This document shows positions 17,639 through 27,360 of a stretch of DNA of 64,000 nucleotides, one piece after another. Both the position numbers and the translations under genes were made by a program. The notes beneath the pieces were generated by a model that was not told the DNA's origin, searched no databases, and was given only the letters and a program-made list of their open reading frames with translations. Position 1 is the stretch's first letter. Every line of letters starts with the position of its first letter. The stretch comes from CAVQFB01 sp963711675 (lineage in GTDB: Bacteria; Acidobacteriota; Terriglobia; Terriglobales; Acidobacteriaceae). The DNA is taken from the NCBI GenBank assembly GCA_963711675.1, contig CAVQFB010000012.1, forward strand, positions 1 to 64,000, written 5' to 3'.

Positions 17639-18337
17639 ATGGCCGTGGCACCTTTGTTAACTGAAGAAGAACTGGATGCTCTGCGCCAGTTCGATACCTG
17701 CATGGTCGCGAATGCAGTCGAAACGTTCAACGTCAGACTGCGCAACACCGGTTTTACCGACGCCAGCATCCGCTGCATGTTCAGTGATGCCCCGCCAATG
17801 GTCGGTTACGCGGCAACCGCAAAGTTGCGCAGCGGTGAACCGCCAATCGCGGGCAGCACATTCCGTAACCGCAGCGAATTCTGGAACAGCATTCTCGAAA
17901 TTCCTGCGCCACGCATCCTGGTCCTGGAAGACATCGACAATCCGCCGGGGCGCGGAGCTTTTGTCGGAGACGTGCACGCGGCCATTTTGAAAGCTCTCGG
18001 CTGCATCGGTTATCTGACCAATGGCGCCGTGCGCGAACTGCCGTCCGTGCGTGCGATGGGAATTCAGTTGTTTGCCGGGAGCATTGCCGTATCGCACGCC
18101 TACGCCCATATCTTCGAGATTGGCACGCCGGTCAGCGTGGGCGGGATGAAGGTCGAGACTGGAGACTTGTTGCACGGGGATCGCCATGGCGCCCTCTTGA
18201 TCCCATCCGAAATTGCCGCTCAGATTCCGGACGTAGCAGCTCGGTTGCAGAGCGCTGAGCAGAAAGTCATCAATTTTTGCCGATCGAGTTCTTTCTCTGT
18301 AACAAAGCTGAACGAAGTGATGAAGACCATTAGTTGA
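17639..18337 (+). CDS. RraA family protein (aldolase-like)
   Basis: A 232-residue member of the RraA / HMG-CHA aldolase-like family. Family blocks seen are the N-terminal D-x-C-x-V-A-N-A motif, GRGAFVGDVHAAILKALG, the substrate loop GYLTNGAVRE with its Arg, and HGDRHGALLIP near the C-terminus. Enzymes of this family cleave oxo-acids such as 4-hydroxy-4-methyl-2-oxoglutarate, while others modulate RNase E; which applies here cannot be told. The ribosome site GGAAGGAAACTCAC precedes the ATG. It lies 70 bases upstream of the RND adaptor gene on the same strand and may share its transcript. Confidence 0.88.
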   Translation: MAVAPLLTEEELDALRQFDTCMVANAVETFNVRLRNTGFTDASIRCMFSDAPPMVGYAATAKLRSGEPPIAGSTFRNRSEFWNSILEIPAPRILVLEDIDNPPGRGAFVGDVHAAILKALGCIGYLTNGAVRELPSVRAMGIQLFAGSIAVSHAYAHIFEIGTPVSVGGMKVETGDLLHGDRHGALLIPSEIAAQIPDVAARLQSAEQKVINFCRSSSFSVTKLNEVMKTIS

Positions 18338-18407
18338 GGAGTGACGAGGACGCCTTTATCGCGGTCCGAAACTGCTGGCTAGAGAGTGTGGCACGGAAGG
18401 CTGGTCA

Positions 18408-19691
18408 ATGAACACGATGATTCAAGACGAGAGTGGGTCGAACAGAACACGAGTCTGTAGTTCCAGGCGATGGGCGCTGCTTGCTCTCACGGTTTTGATA
18501 GTCACAACCGTGGTCAACCTGTCGTCTTGTTCAGGAGACGGGAAACAGGTGCAAGCGAGTGGGCCAACCATCACGGTGGGGGTAACCAAGGTGGTGAAGA
18601 AGTCTCTCGGCCGCCAGATTACCCTCTCCTCCGAACTGGTGCCGTTTCAGGAGATCGACGTCTATGCCAAGGAATCAGGCTACGTCAAGAAGTTGATGGT
18701 CGACTACGGGACGCACGTGAAGGCTGGCCAAGTCATGGCCATTCTTGAAATTCCCGAGCTGGAAGCGCAACTGCAGGAAGATCAGGCAGAAATCAAGAAT
18801 GCGACGAACCAAGTGAGCCGCGCCCAACACGAGTTGTACCGCTATCAGGCCCAGTACAAGGCGCTTCATCTCCAGTACACGCGCTTGAACGGAGTTTTCG
18901 AAAGCCAACCCGGAATCGTTGCGCAGCAGGAAGTCGACGACGCGCAAGGCAAAGACCTGGCAGCATCCTCGCAGGTCGACGCAGGCCAGGCAGCTCTGGA
19001 GGCTGCACAGAGCCAACTGTCCGTGGCCCGCGCAAAACTCGCTCATGATCAGAGTCTGTTTGACTATGCCAGAATCACGGCCCCATTTTCGGGAGTCGTA
19101 ACCGACCGGTTCGCGAACCTCGGCACACTTGTGCAGGCAGGCACAACTTCGAGCACGCAGGCGATGCCCATCGTCAAGTTGTCCGAGGACGATCTATTTC
19201 GGCTGGTGATCCCGGTGCCGGAGTCTGAAATCAGCTTCATTCATGTGGGCGATCCCGTGGACGTGCATGTGCCATCGCTCGACCGGACCTTTCCCGGCAA
19301 GGTGGCGCGCTTCTCTGTGGGAGTGCGGGAAGATACCCGGACTATGCACACTGAAGTGGATGTTCCGAACAAGAACGGTGCTCTGGTTCCGGGCATGTAT
19401 GCCCAAGCCGACCTGACTCTTGAGCAAAGAGAGGATGTCCCGACTGTGCCCTTGCAGGCCGTGAACCACGAGGGCGGTAAAACGACGATCTTTGTCGTGA
19501 ATGCCAATGGCGAGATTGAAGACCGGGTCATCAGTCTGGGAATTCAAACCGCAAGTGATGCGGAAGTGGTCTCGGGCTTACGGGAAGGGGAACAGGTTGT
19601 AGTAAGCGATCGGGGTGGACTGAAGGTAGGAGAGAGAGTTCATCCCCAATTGGTTCAGGTCATGCAATACCACGAAGGCAGTCAGGAATAG
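18408..19691 (+). CDS. RND efflux adaptor (HlyD/MFP family), probable lipoprotein
   Basis: A 427-residue periplasmic adaptor. After a hydrophobic segment (LLALTVLIVTTVVNLSSC) a cysteine follows in a lipobox-like setting (LSSC), suggesting lipid anchoring. Lipoyl-domain halves (PFQEIDVYAKESGYVKKL, and YARITAPFSGVVTDRF) frame a long alpha-helical hairpin (residues about 120-215) that meets the outer-membrane factor. Beta-barrel and membrane-proximal domains end the protein (ALVPGMYAQADL). GGAAGG precedes the start by 7 bases. The pump gene follows after 33 bases, then the outer-membrane factor, a complete tripartite set. Confidence 0.93.
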   Translation: MNTMIQDESGSNRTRVCSSRRWALLALTVLIVTTVVNLSSCSGDGKQVQASGPTITVGVTKVVKKSLGRQITLSSELVPFQEIDVYAKESGYVKKLMVDYGTHVKAGQVMAILEIPELEAQLQEDQAEIKNATNQVSRAQHELYRYQAQYKALHLQYTRLNGVFESQPGIVAQQEVDDAQGKDLAASSQVDAGQAALEAAQSQLSVARAKLAHDQSLFDYARITAPFSGVVTDRFANLGTLVQAGTTSSTQAMPIVKLSEDDLFRLVIPVPESEISFIHVGDPVDVHVPSLDRTFPGKVARFSVGVREDTRTMHTEVDVPNKNGALVPGMYAQADLTLEQREDVPTVPLQAVNHEGGKTTIFVVNANGEIEDRVISLGIQTASDAEVVSGLREGEQVVVSDRGGLKVGERVHPQLVQVMQYHEGSQE

Positions 19692-19724
19692 ACGCCTCCA
19701 GCGACACTCAAAAAGCGGGTACAC

Positions 19725-22700
19725 ATGTCACGTTTCTCCATTCGCAATCCGTACTTCATCATCGTGATCTGTCTGATGTTGACGGTCATTGGTGTGACCA
19801 GCGTTGCGCGTATGCCGGTGGACTTGTTTCCGGCGATCAATATGCCCGAGGTGGTGGTGGCCACGTTCTATTCCGGCATGCCGCCTGAGGACATCGAGGT
19901 TGACATCACGGACCCGCTCGAGCGGTTCTTTACCCTGGCCAGCGGCATCGACCATATGGAGTCGCGCTCCTTGCTGGGCGTCAGCATCATCAAGCTCTAT
20001 TTCCAGCCCGGAACCAACGCCGATGCGGACGTCACGGAGATCTCCAACCTCGCGCTGGCGGACTTGAAACGTCTGCCCCCTGGTACGTTGCCTCCCGTAG
20101 TTTTGAAATTCGATGCCTCGAGCTTGCCGGTGTGTCTGGTAACGCTGAAAGGAGAGGGACTCGGCCAAACCGAGCTTCATGACGTCGGGCAATTTTCCAT
20201 CCGCAACCAGATCGCCGTAGTCAAAGGAGCGGAGATTCCCCCGCCTTTCGGCGGCAAATACCGCCAGATCATGGTGTACGTGGATCCGTTCAAGCTGGCG
20301 TCGCGGCAATTAAGCCCGATGGACATCGTTAACGCGGTGAACAGTTCCAACCTCATCCTGCCTGCAGGCGACGTGAAGGTGGGGCCGTTCGACTACTACG
20401 TCTACTCCAACAGCCTGGTCGACAACATGGATCAATTGTCGAGGCTGCCAGTCAAGACCGTAGGCACCTCTTGGGTAACCGTAAAGGATGTCGGCAAGGC
20501 GGAAGATGCAAACCAGATTCAGTACAACTTGGTCCGGGTCGATGGCCAGCGTTCGGTTTACCTCCCGATCATGAAGCAGGGGGGTGACACCAACACGATC
20601 GAAGTGGTGAACGGTATTCGGGACGCGATTTCGCACTTGTACGACATTCCCAAACAGCTCAAGGCCAGCGTGGTCTTCGATCAGTCGGCATTCGTCAAGG
20701 AAGCGATCAAGACTTTGCTGCATGAGGGCGTGCTTGGATTGGCGCTCACGAGCCTGATGATTCTGGTCTTTCTGGGCAGTTTTCGCGCCACGGCCGCAGT
20801 CTTCCTGTCCATCCCGCTTTCCGCGCTTGCCACCTTTGTGGTTTTGAACCTGACGGGGAGCACCGTTAACACCATGATCTTGGGTGGCCTGGCACTGGCC
20901 TTTTCCCGCATCATCGACAACTCGGTGATCTCGCTGGAAAACATCTACCGCCATCTGGAGATGGGGACGGCCCCTGCGGCCGCAGCTGAAGTGGGAGGCG
21001 GCGAAGTCAGTCTGGCCGTGCTCGCCGCCACTCTGACCACGGTGGTCGTGTTCTTCCCGGTCACGTTTCTCTATGGTGTCAGCAAATTTCTCTTCACCGC
21101 CCTCGCGCTGGCGGTGGTCATCTCTTTGTTTGCCTCCTACTTGGTGGCGATGACCGTGATTCCGCTTTTCTGCTCGCGCTTTCTCAAGCCGGTGCCTCAC
21201 ACCGGAGGGCACCAAGGGCAGGAATACGAAATTGAGCCCACTGCGGCGGTCAGTGGATCATGGTGGGACAGGTTCACGGCAGGATTCAACCGGTACTTCA
21301 ATAAACTCCTGGACTACTACGAGTACTGGGTCAGGAGAGCTGTAGCTCGTCCCGGCTTCACGGTGTTGATCCTGAGCGCGGCGTTCGTAGTTAGCCTGGC
21401 CATTTATCCGCTGCTGGGGTTGGCGTTCTTTCCTCGAACCGACGCTGGCCAATTCACGATCAATCTGAAAGTCCCCACGGGCACTCGGCTCGAAGTGACG
21501 GAACAATACGTCGCCAAAGTGGAAGATTTGATCCGCCATCAGATCGGCTCCCAAGACCTGAAGATGGTGGTGTCGAATGTCGGCGTGGTTCCCGATTTTT
21601 CCTCTCTCTACACGACCAATGCTGGTCCGTATATGGCCACCGTTCAAGTGGCTTTGCAGGAATCCCATCAGCAAGCCAGCTTTGAGTACATGGATCGCGT
21701 GCAGAAGGCCATGGCAGAGCAGTTTCCGGAGATACGAACTTTCGTTTCCAGCGGTTCGATGGTCGACGCCATTCTGAACTCCGGAATGCAAGCACCCATT
21801 GACGTCCAGGTCAGCGGCCGCAGCCTGCACCAGATTTACGCTGTGGCTCAGGACTTGGCCGCTCGCATACGAAGCCTGCGAGGGGTCGGCGAGGTCTATA
21901 TCCCCCAAGACCTGAACTATCCCGGCTTGCGGCTGGATGTCGACAGGGTGCACGCCGGCGAGTTGGGATTGACGCAAAAAGAAGTCGTGGACAACGTAAT
22001 CACCGCGCTCAATTCCAATGCCATGATCGCCCCCAACTACTGGGTGGACCACAAAACCGGCAACGACTATTTCCTCACCGTCCAATATCCCGAGCACGGG
22101 CAAGCGGCAATTCACGATTTCACCGATCTGACCAATATTCCTATTCGCGCTCCCAGCCTGAAGCGGCCGACAACACTGGATGCGGTGGTGAGACTGGAGA
22201 ACATTCAGACTCCTACAGAAGTTGACCACTATCAGATACAGCGGGTGACGGATTTGTACGTCACGCCGGCCGGTGAAGATCTGGGAAAAGTGGCGGGCGA
22301 AGTAAAGGGAGTGCTGCAAAGCACAAAATTTCCGGAGAACGTACGGGTCAATCTTCGGGGCATGGTCGAAGGCATGAATGCCTCATTCCGGAGTTTTGCG
22401 ATTGGCCTTTCGCTCTCCGGCATCCTTCTTTATCTAATCCTTGTCGCACAGTTCCGCTCCTTCAAGGATCCCTTGCTGATCATGCTTGCCATCCCTATGG
22501 GATTCATCGGCGTCCTGCTGGTTTTGCCCCTGACAGGGACCACGCTCAACGTAATGTCGCTCATGGGTGTGCTCATGCTCGTCGGCATATCAGCTTCCAA
22601 CAGCATTCTGATTGTGGAATTCGCTCACCGCCTTGAGGACCAGGGAAGTTCAGTTCAGGACGCCATAATTACTTCTTGTCGAGTCCGGTTGCGCCCAATT

Positions 22701-22904
22701 CTGATGACGTCGCTCGCAACCATTATCGGAATGGTGCCCATGGCACTCAAGATGGGCACGGGAAGCGAACAGTATGCGCCTCTTGCACGGGCCATTATCG
22801 GAGGCTTGACCTCGTCGGTGGTGCTGACCATCTTCATCGTGCCCGCAGCATATCTGCTCGTGTACGGCAAGAAGGACGAGAACAGGACACCTGCCGCGTC
22901 ATGA
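19725..22904 (+). CDS. RND efflux pump, AcrB/CusA superfamily inner-membrane transporter
   Basis: A 1059-residue transporter of normal family length. The N-terminal helix (PYFIIVICLMLTVIGV) and the porter start (MPVDLFPAINMPEVVV, MPPEDIEVDIT) are typical. Two sets of membrane helices flank the duplicated periplasmic loops; the second half starts at about residue 545. In TM4 the usual paired Asp motif reads LALAFSRIIDNSVISLENI, with one Asp kept, and later helices contain MGVLMLVGISASNSILIVEF. The pump would exchange protons for a drug, solvent or metabolite. It is co-transcribed with the adaptor upstream; its stop overlaps an ATG (22901) of the outer-membrane factor frame. Confidence 0.94.
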   Translation: MSRFSIRNPYFIIVICLMLTVIGVTSVARMPVDLFPAINMPEVVVATFYSGMPPEDIEVDITDPLERFFTLASGIDHMESRSLLGVSIIKLYFQPGTNADADVTEISNLALADLKRLPPGTLPPVVLKFDASSLPVCLVTLKGEGLGQTELHDVGQFSIRNQIAVVKGAEIPPPFGGKYRQIMVYVDPFKLASRQLSPMDIVNAVNSSNLILPAGDVKVGPFDYYVYSNSLVDNMDQLSRLPVKTVGTSWVTVKDVGKAEDANQIQYNLVRVDGQRSVYLPIMKQGGDTNTIEVVNGIRDAISHLYDIPKQLKASVVFDQSAFVKEAIKTLLHEGVLGLALTSLMILVFLGSFRATAAVFLSIPLSALATFVVLNLTGSTVNTMILGGLALAFSRIIDNSVISLENIYRHLEMGTAPAAAAEVGGGEVSLAVLAATLTTVVVFFPVTFLYGVSKFLFTALALAVVISLFASYLVAMTVIPLFCSRFLKPVPHTGGHQGQEYEIEPTAAVSGSWWDRFTAGFNRYFNKLLDYYEYWVRRAVARPGFTVLILSAAFVVSLAIYPLLGLAFFPRTDAGQFTINLKVPTGTRLEVTEQYVAKVEDLIRHQIGSQDLKMVVSNVGVVPDFSSLYTTNAGPYMATVQVALQESHQQASFEYMDRVQKAMAEQFPEIRTFVSSGSMVDAILNSGMQAPIDVQVSGRSLHQIYAVAQDLAARIRSLRGVGEVYIPQDLNYPGLRLDVDRVHAGELGLTQKEVVDNVITALNSNAMIAPNYWVDHKTGNDYFLTVQYPEHGQAAIHDFTDLTNIPIRAPSLKRPTTLDAVVRLENIQTPTEVDHYQIQRVTDLYVTPAGEDLGKVAGEVKGVLQSTKFPENVRVNLRGMVEGMNASFRSFAIGLSLSGILLYLILVAQFRSFKDPLLIMLAIPMGFIGVLLVLPLTGTTLNVMSLMGVLMLVGISASNSILIVEFAHRLEDQGSSVQDAIITSCRVRLRPILMTSLATIIGMVPMALKMGTGSEQYAPLARAIIGGLTSSVVLTIFIVPAAYLLVYGKKDENRTPAAS

Positions 22905-22957
22905 GAAATGAAGAGGTGAATCGGCGAGAAAGCCGTCACCAGAGGAATTGTCGCAGG

Positions 22958-24361
22958 ATGAAAATGCTACGAACTTGTTTGCTGATGCTGGCTTTGCCGA
23001 TCTGCGGATGGACCCAGTCGACAGGTAACAGCGGTTCCTCCAGCCTGCCCTCGGCCCCCATGCCACAAATGCCGTCTACCCAGGGCACAGCGCCCGGTGC
23101 TCCAACCGCGCCGCAATCGCCTTCGACGCCGCAGACCGGTCCTGGCACGCCTCTCACGCTTCCTGAAGCGCAAGCCCTTTCCCTGAAGAATAACCCGCTG
23201 ATATCGGTGGCGCGGCTCACGGCGCTGGCGTCGCAACAGGTCATGCGGGAAGTGAGATCGAGTCTGTGGCCCACCGCACAGGTGAGTCTTACCGCTGTCG
23301 ATGCCAACCCTGGTACACGGCTCACGGCCGGCTTTCTCAATAACCCCACCCTTTATCAGCGCGCCGCTGCGGGCGCTACGGTCAGCCAACTTCTCACCGA
23401 CTTTGGGCGCACCACGAATCTGGTTGCCAGCGCGAACCTGGCCGCCAAAGCCGAAAACCAGAACGCGCTGGCTACGAAGGAACAGATTCTTATCACCGTG
23501 GACCAGGCCTTCTACAACGCCCTACAGACGCAGGCTGTGCTGACTGTGGCGCAGCAGACCGTAAAAGATCGGCAGACCGTTTCCGATCAGGTCGGCGCTC
23601 TTTATAGAAGCAAGCTGAAATCGGAACTCGACTTCAGTTTTGCCAACGTGAACCTGGCCCAGGCGCAGCTTCTGCTGCTCGATGCACGGAACAACGTAAA
23701 TGCCGCACAGGCTTCGCTCTCCGCCGTGCTGGGGTTCCAGAATCTGCAGGCCTTCCAGTTGGTCGAAGACACAACGCCCGTCGCGCCGCCGCCGGACAAT
23801 GTGGATGATCTCATCTCTACCGCTTTCACGATGCGGCCGGAGATCCTGGCGCTCGAGTTTCAGTCGGAATCTGCCCAGAGGTTTCAGAGGGCTGAGCGCG
23901 ACCTGCTCTTTCCCGACATAAGGGCCATGGGTGCGGTGGGAGACACTCCGGTGCGCAATCCGATTATTTCGAACTGGTACGGCGCAGTCGGGGTCAACGT
24001 CAATATCCCGGTGTTCAACGGGTTTCTCTACACGGCGCGGGCGCACGAAGCCTCGCTCCGTGCCGAGGCCACACAGGAAAAGTTGCGCGACATCCGCGAC
24101 CGAATCTCCCGCGATGTGCGCACCAGCTGGTTAAACGCCAAAACGGCTTACGACCGGCTGGCGGTGACGCAACAATTGCTCGACCAGGCGAACCTTGCTT
24201 TGAACCTTGCGCAAGCAAGGTACAGGCTGGGATTGGGTTCGATTGTCGAGCTCAGTCAGGCCCAGCTGCAGCAGACGCAAGCTGAGATTGCGAATGTAGA
24301 AGCTGGTTACGACTACCGTCTCTCCTTGGCGGTGCTGCAGTACCAGACAAGAGGCATTTAG
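22958..24361 (+). CDS. TolC-like outer-membrane efflux protein
   Basis: A 467-residue outer-membrane factor. A signal peptide (MLRTCLLMLALPICGWTQS) leads into a Pro/Ser/Thr-rich linker of about 45 residues, then two OEP repeats rich in long helices (LTLPEAQALSLKNNPLI; SWLNAKTAYDRLAVTQQLLDQ; YRLGLGSIVELSQAQLQ). The start at 22958 gives the clean signal peptide. An in-frame ATG at 22901 overlaps the pump stop codon (ATGA) and would add 19 charged residues; coupling from there is possible. It completes the efflux set with the two genes upstream. Confidence 0.9.
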   Translation: MKMLRTCLLMLALPICGWTQSTGNSGSSSLPSAPMPQMPSTQGTAPGAPTAPQSPSTPQTGPGTPLTLPEAQALSLKNNPLISVARLTALASQQVMREVRSSLWPTAQVSLTAVDANPGTRLTAGFLNNPTLYQRAAAGATVSQLLTDFGRTTNLVASANLAAKAENQNALATKEQILITVDQAFYNALQTQAVLTVAQQTVKDRQTVSDQVGALYRSKLKSELDFSFANVNLAQAQLLLLDARNNVNAAQASLSAVLGFQNLQAFQLVEDTTPVAPPPDNVDDLISTAFTMRPEILALEFQSESAQRFQRAERDLLFPDIRAMGAVGDTPVRNPIISNWYGAVGVNVNIPVFNGFLYTARAHEASLRAEATQEKLRDIRDRISRDVRTSWLNAKTAYDRLAVTQQLLDQANLALNLAQARYRLGLGSIVELSQAQLQQTQAEIANVEAGYDYRLSLAVLQYQTRGI

Positions 24362-24645
24362 GAGAGAGCTTCCGATGCGACCGCTTGAGGTATTGCGGCT
24401 GATCTAACTTGCGATGCCGCATGTGGGGATACTGGCCGGACGCCTTACCAGTACTTACTAGTTGTCATGAAGAGAAGGAAGCGAAAGTTGAAACATTTGC
24501 CGCTTACACCTCTGCAAGGCGCATTGCTGTTGCTTTCCATAGGGACCTTGGTGGCTCTTATTTTTGTAGCGCTGTACCGGGTCTACGCGGTCCCAATGTG
24601 GTTAGACTCGCGTTGAGGGGTACTATGTTCGAGGAGACGTTCATC

Positions 24646-25056
24646 ATGAGTAAGCAGTCGGCGGGAAACGCCTTACGCTTCGTCTATGGTTTGATTGCCA
24701 CGATCGTCCTGATCGCGGCTTTCTCCGCGGCGCAGACGGCGCCCAATCAACGTGGGACGATCCTCGGCATCCAGCCGACGGGTACTCAAAGCGCCGTACA
24801 TAAGGCTACGGACGCTCCTCCACCGGACAACGAAGCCGCCTACGACGTCACCGTCCAGATTGGGGACATGGTCTACGTGGCACGATATAAGCACGCCAGT
24901 GACTACGTGCCCAGCAACTGGGTGGTCGGCCAGCCGGTAGACGCGCGGGTAGGCAAGCACAAGCATCGCGTTTACCTGAAGGACATGGCAGGGAAAGAGG
25001 TCGCCTTGCCGATCGTCACCAGAAAGCCTGCCAATGGAGCCGCGGCAGACAAATAG
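24646..25056 (+). CDS. small secreted protein, paralogue of the protein at 17153
   Basis: A 136-residue protein with a signal peptide (FVYGLIATIVLIAAFSAAQ). The mature part contains TILGIQPTG, AAYDVTVQIGDMVYVARYKHAS, and ends in a positively charged beta-rich stretch (KHKHRVYLKDM, LPIVTRK). The core aligns by eye with the protein at 17153. The ATG at 24646 follows GGAGACGTTCATC; another in-frame ATG (24625) follows GAGGGG at 5 bases and would add seven residues. It lies 285 bases downstream of the efflux genes and is probably a separate unit. Function unknown. Confidence 0.8.
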   Translation: MSKQSAGNALRFVYGLIATIVLIAAFSAAQTAPNQRGTILGIQPTGTQSAVHKATDAPPPDNEAAYDVTVQIGDMVYVARYKHASDYVPSNWVVGQPVDARVGKHKHRVYLKDMAGKEVALPIVTRKPANGAAADK

Positions 25057-25126
25057 GCGGTCTATTCAACGACAGCCGCGCGCTATTGTGTAAGTTTTGA
25101 TCGCCAACCGTCGGGGAAACGCTCAG

Positions 25127-26545
25127 TCACTTGGCCGTCTCACTCTTCCATTCCGCCGCCAAGGCCTGGAACTCGCGCTCCTCGCGATAGGGCTGGAATT
25201 CCGCGGCGTTGAGAGCGTCGGCATCGTGAAACCCTCCCTTGGAGCAGAGCCTCAGCTCGGCGAGCATATCTTTCTTGTTGGAGCTCATGGCAAAGGTCCG
25301 GGCGCGTTGGTAGTGCGCCCAGCCGGGGTTGGCCGAACCGGCAGCGGCAACGTCGAAGTACAGCAATGCTGAACGATAGTCCTTCTGTTCGAGACTGCGG
25401 TCTCCCGCTTCGTATGCCTGCACGACCAATCCTGCGAGAGCCCGACGAAGAACCGGCGTTTTCGGATTCGAAGCCGTAGCTTGCTTCTTGAGATCCGCAA
25501 GGTTGGCGCGCAGGTCTGCGAGTTCGAAGCCGCTCAGATCGCCCGAAGGAATCCTCTGCATTTGCGCGGAGGGACCGGCGTCGATGCGCTCCTGCTCCTC
25601 GATCTCCGCCGCTTCCCGTTTTTCGGCGGCTTTAAGCGCCTTGTTTTTCTCCAACTCGAGCAGTCGGGCCCTCGCGGTGCTCACGTCGGCAAGGCCGCTG
25701 AAGTCACGCACCGCCGCCTGGTATTCGCGGAAGGCTGAGAGCAGGTCATTCTTCGTCTCGAAATCGCGCGCGCGGGCGAGGGTGTCATTCAACGTACCCG
25801 CGATGCGCGACGGATCACGCGCCAGGGAACCTGCAATCATGGCGTGGATGTCCATCCAGTTAAGCGCTTCCAGCCAAACGGCAGTGGACGCCCAGCCGTG
25901 CTGACCCTCGAAAACGCGAATCCGGTACGGTGCGCCGGTGGCGTCCAGTTTTCGCCGCAAGTCGACAAATTCCGAATAGTTGAAATCGGCATTACCTACC
26001 GCGCCAAAGTAGGCGAACTTCATGTTTTGCGGTGGCGCAGTACCGATGGGAAATCCGGCGGCGTTCGCGATCACGCCGGCAGCGCAACCGTCGCAGCCGA
26101 GAGCAATGCTGGTCGCGAGGCGCGCTCCCCCCGACATTCCGGCGACATAGCGGCGCCGCTCATCGATGGGGAACTTCTGTTGCGTGTCTTGCCATACGGC
26201 GTTTGCAGCTTTCATCGACCCGCCCATGGAGCCATTTCTGGAGTTGTTGGAAGCGACGACGATGTATCCAAATTTCTCCGCCGCCTCGCGAACTACATCG
26301 ACTGCAACCCGGCCGCGTGCGCCGGGATCGAATAGATAGATGATGGGCCATTTGCGAGCAGGAGAAAAACCAGAGGGCAGATAAAGCGCGTAGGTTTCCT
26401 CAGAATCGGCGGTGCAGCTTACCTTGGGGATAACGGTGCCGGCTGGAAACTGAGGCTGCGGAGCCTGCGCAAACAGAGGCGCCAAGAACGAAAGCAAGCA
26501 GAGCGTCGCGAGCAGCGTCCGATTCACATCAGCAAGATTAGGCAC
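25127..26545 (-). CDS. exported alpha/beta hydrolase (esterase-like) with C-terminal TPR-like region
   Basis: A 472-residue protein. The signal peptide is LLATLCLLSFLAPLFA. Residues about 40-250 resemble PHB-depolymerase/esterase-type alpha/beta hydrolases: LYLPSGFSPARKWPIIYLFDPG, a nucleophile elbow GMSGGA, and a late His in EGQHGW. Residues 255-470 are helical, Ala/Glu-rich and repeat-like (LLSAFREYQAAVRDFSGLADV; ALLYFDVAAAG; AHYQRARTFAMSS), suggesting TPR-type repeats. Likely a periplasmic esterase or peptidase of unknown substrate. It converges with the small secreted protein gene 70 bases away. Confidence 0.8.
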   Translation of the reverse strand: MPNLADVNRTLLATLCLLSFLAPLFAQAPQPQFPAGTVIPKVSCTADSEETYALYLPSGFSPARKWPIIYLFDPGARGRVAVDVVREAAEKFGYIVVASNNSRNGSMGGSMKAANAVWQDTQQKFPIDERRRYVAGMSGGARLATSIALGCDGCAAGVIANAAGFPIGTAPPQNMKFAYFGAVGNADFNYSEFVDLRRKLDATGAPYRIRVFEGQHGWASTAVWLEALNWMDIHAMIAGSLARDPSRIAGTLNDTLARARDFETKNDLLSAFREYQAAVRDFSGLADVSTARARLLELEKNKALKAAEKREAAEIEEQERIDAGPSAQMQRIPSGDLSGFELADLRANLADLKKQATASNPKTPVLRRALAGLVVQAYEAGDRSLEQKDYRSALLYFDVAAAGSANPGWAHYQRARTFAMSSNKKDMLAELRLCSKGGFHDADALNAAEFQPYREEREFQALAAEWKSETAK

Positions 26546-26747
26546 AACCGCTGCTTTGAGGCAAGCCAGTGCAATCTAGACGATAACGCGCAGGAAATGT
26601 GTTGTCTTGACTTTGCCGGGTTAAAGAGAGGGAGACTTTGATTCACGCTCGACCCAAGGATAGACTCAGTATTGCCGTGCCATTCCCGGGCCGGCGGGTG
26701 ATGCCTGTTCGACATCCAATATAGAGGTCAGGAGGACCGGTCTGCTC

Positions 26748-27272
26748 ATGAAGGAAACGCCACAGCAATACACCGCGCGCATTGGGAAATACGTGGAGGG
26801 AAAGGATCCTCTCAAGATCCAGAAGAGTACCCCCAAGAAGCTCCAGAAGTTGATCAAAGGGCTCAGCAAGAAAGAATTGAGACGCCGCCCGGCGCCGGAT
26901 AAATGGTCGGTGGCTGAGATTTTGGCGCATCTCGCAGACGCCGAGGTTGTGGGCAGCTGGCGGATGAGATTCATCCTGGGTAATAGTGGCACCAAGATTG
27001 AAGCTTTCGATCAGGATGTTTGGGCCGAGACCTTCGACTACGCCGGTCGCGATCCCGAGCACTCTTTGAAAGTTTTTCGCGTGCTCCGGGAAAACAACCT
27101 GTCCATGCTGAAGTCCCTGCCCCCGAAATTGTGGGAACGCTATGGCATGCACGCGGAGCGCGGAAAAGAGTCCATCTCTCACATCGTGCGCATGTTCGCC
27201 GGGCACGACGTGAACCACATGCGCCAGGTGGAGAAGATCGTAGAATCGCGCCGCACGTCCAAGCGCTCCTGA
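26748..27272 (+). CDS. DinB-like (YfiT/DinB superfamily) protein
   Basis: A 174-residue four-helix protein of the DinB/YfiT superfamily, whose members bind a metal through three His and often act as thiol-dependent transferases. His residues are seen in VAEILAHLADAE (helix 2) and in GHDVNHMRQVEK (helix 4), the normal spacing. GGAGGACC precedes the ATG by about 10 bases. It lies on the plus strand ahead of the DUF1223 gene, 88 bases away. Substrate unknown. Confidence 0.85.
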   Translation: MKETPQQYTARIGKYVEGKDPLKIQKSTPKKLQKLIKGLSKKELRRRPAPDKWSVAEILAHLADAEVVGSWRMRFILGNSGTKIEAFDQDVWAETFDYAGRDPEHSLKVFRVLRENNLSMLKSLPPKLWERYGMHAERGKESISHIVRMFAGHDVNHMRQVEKIVESRRTSKRS

Positions 27273-27360
27273 GGGATCGCTAGGGTGTGCAGCGAAGCCC
27301 TGCGTAACTTCTCGTCTCTTCGCGCATCGACTGGTTGGGGAAATACCTCGGCTGGAGCCT

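Noticed and set aside
20310..22319. Minus-strand frames of 301 and 353 codons
   Set aside because: Antisense to the RND pump; His/Arg-rich, non-protein-like composition.
22676..22957. Start of the outer-membrane factor at 22676
   Set aside because: This would overlap the pump by more than 200 bases; the signal peptide starts at 22958, with 22901 as the only plausible alternative.
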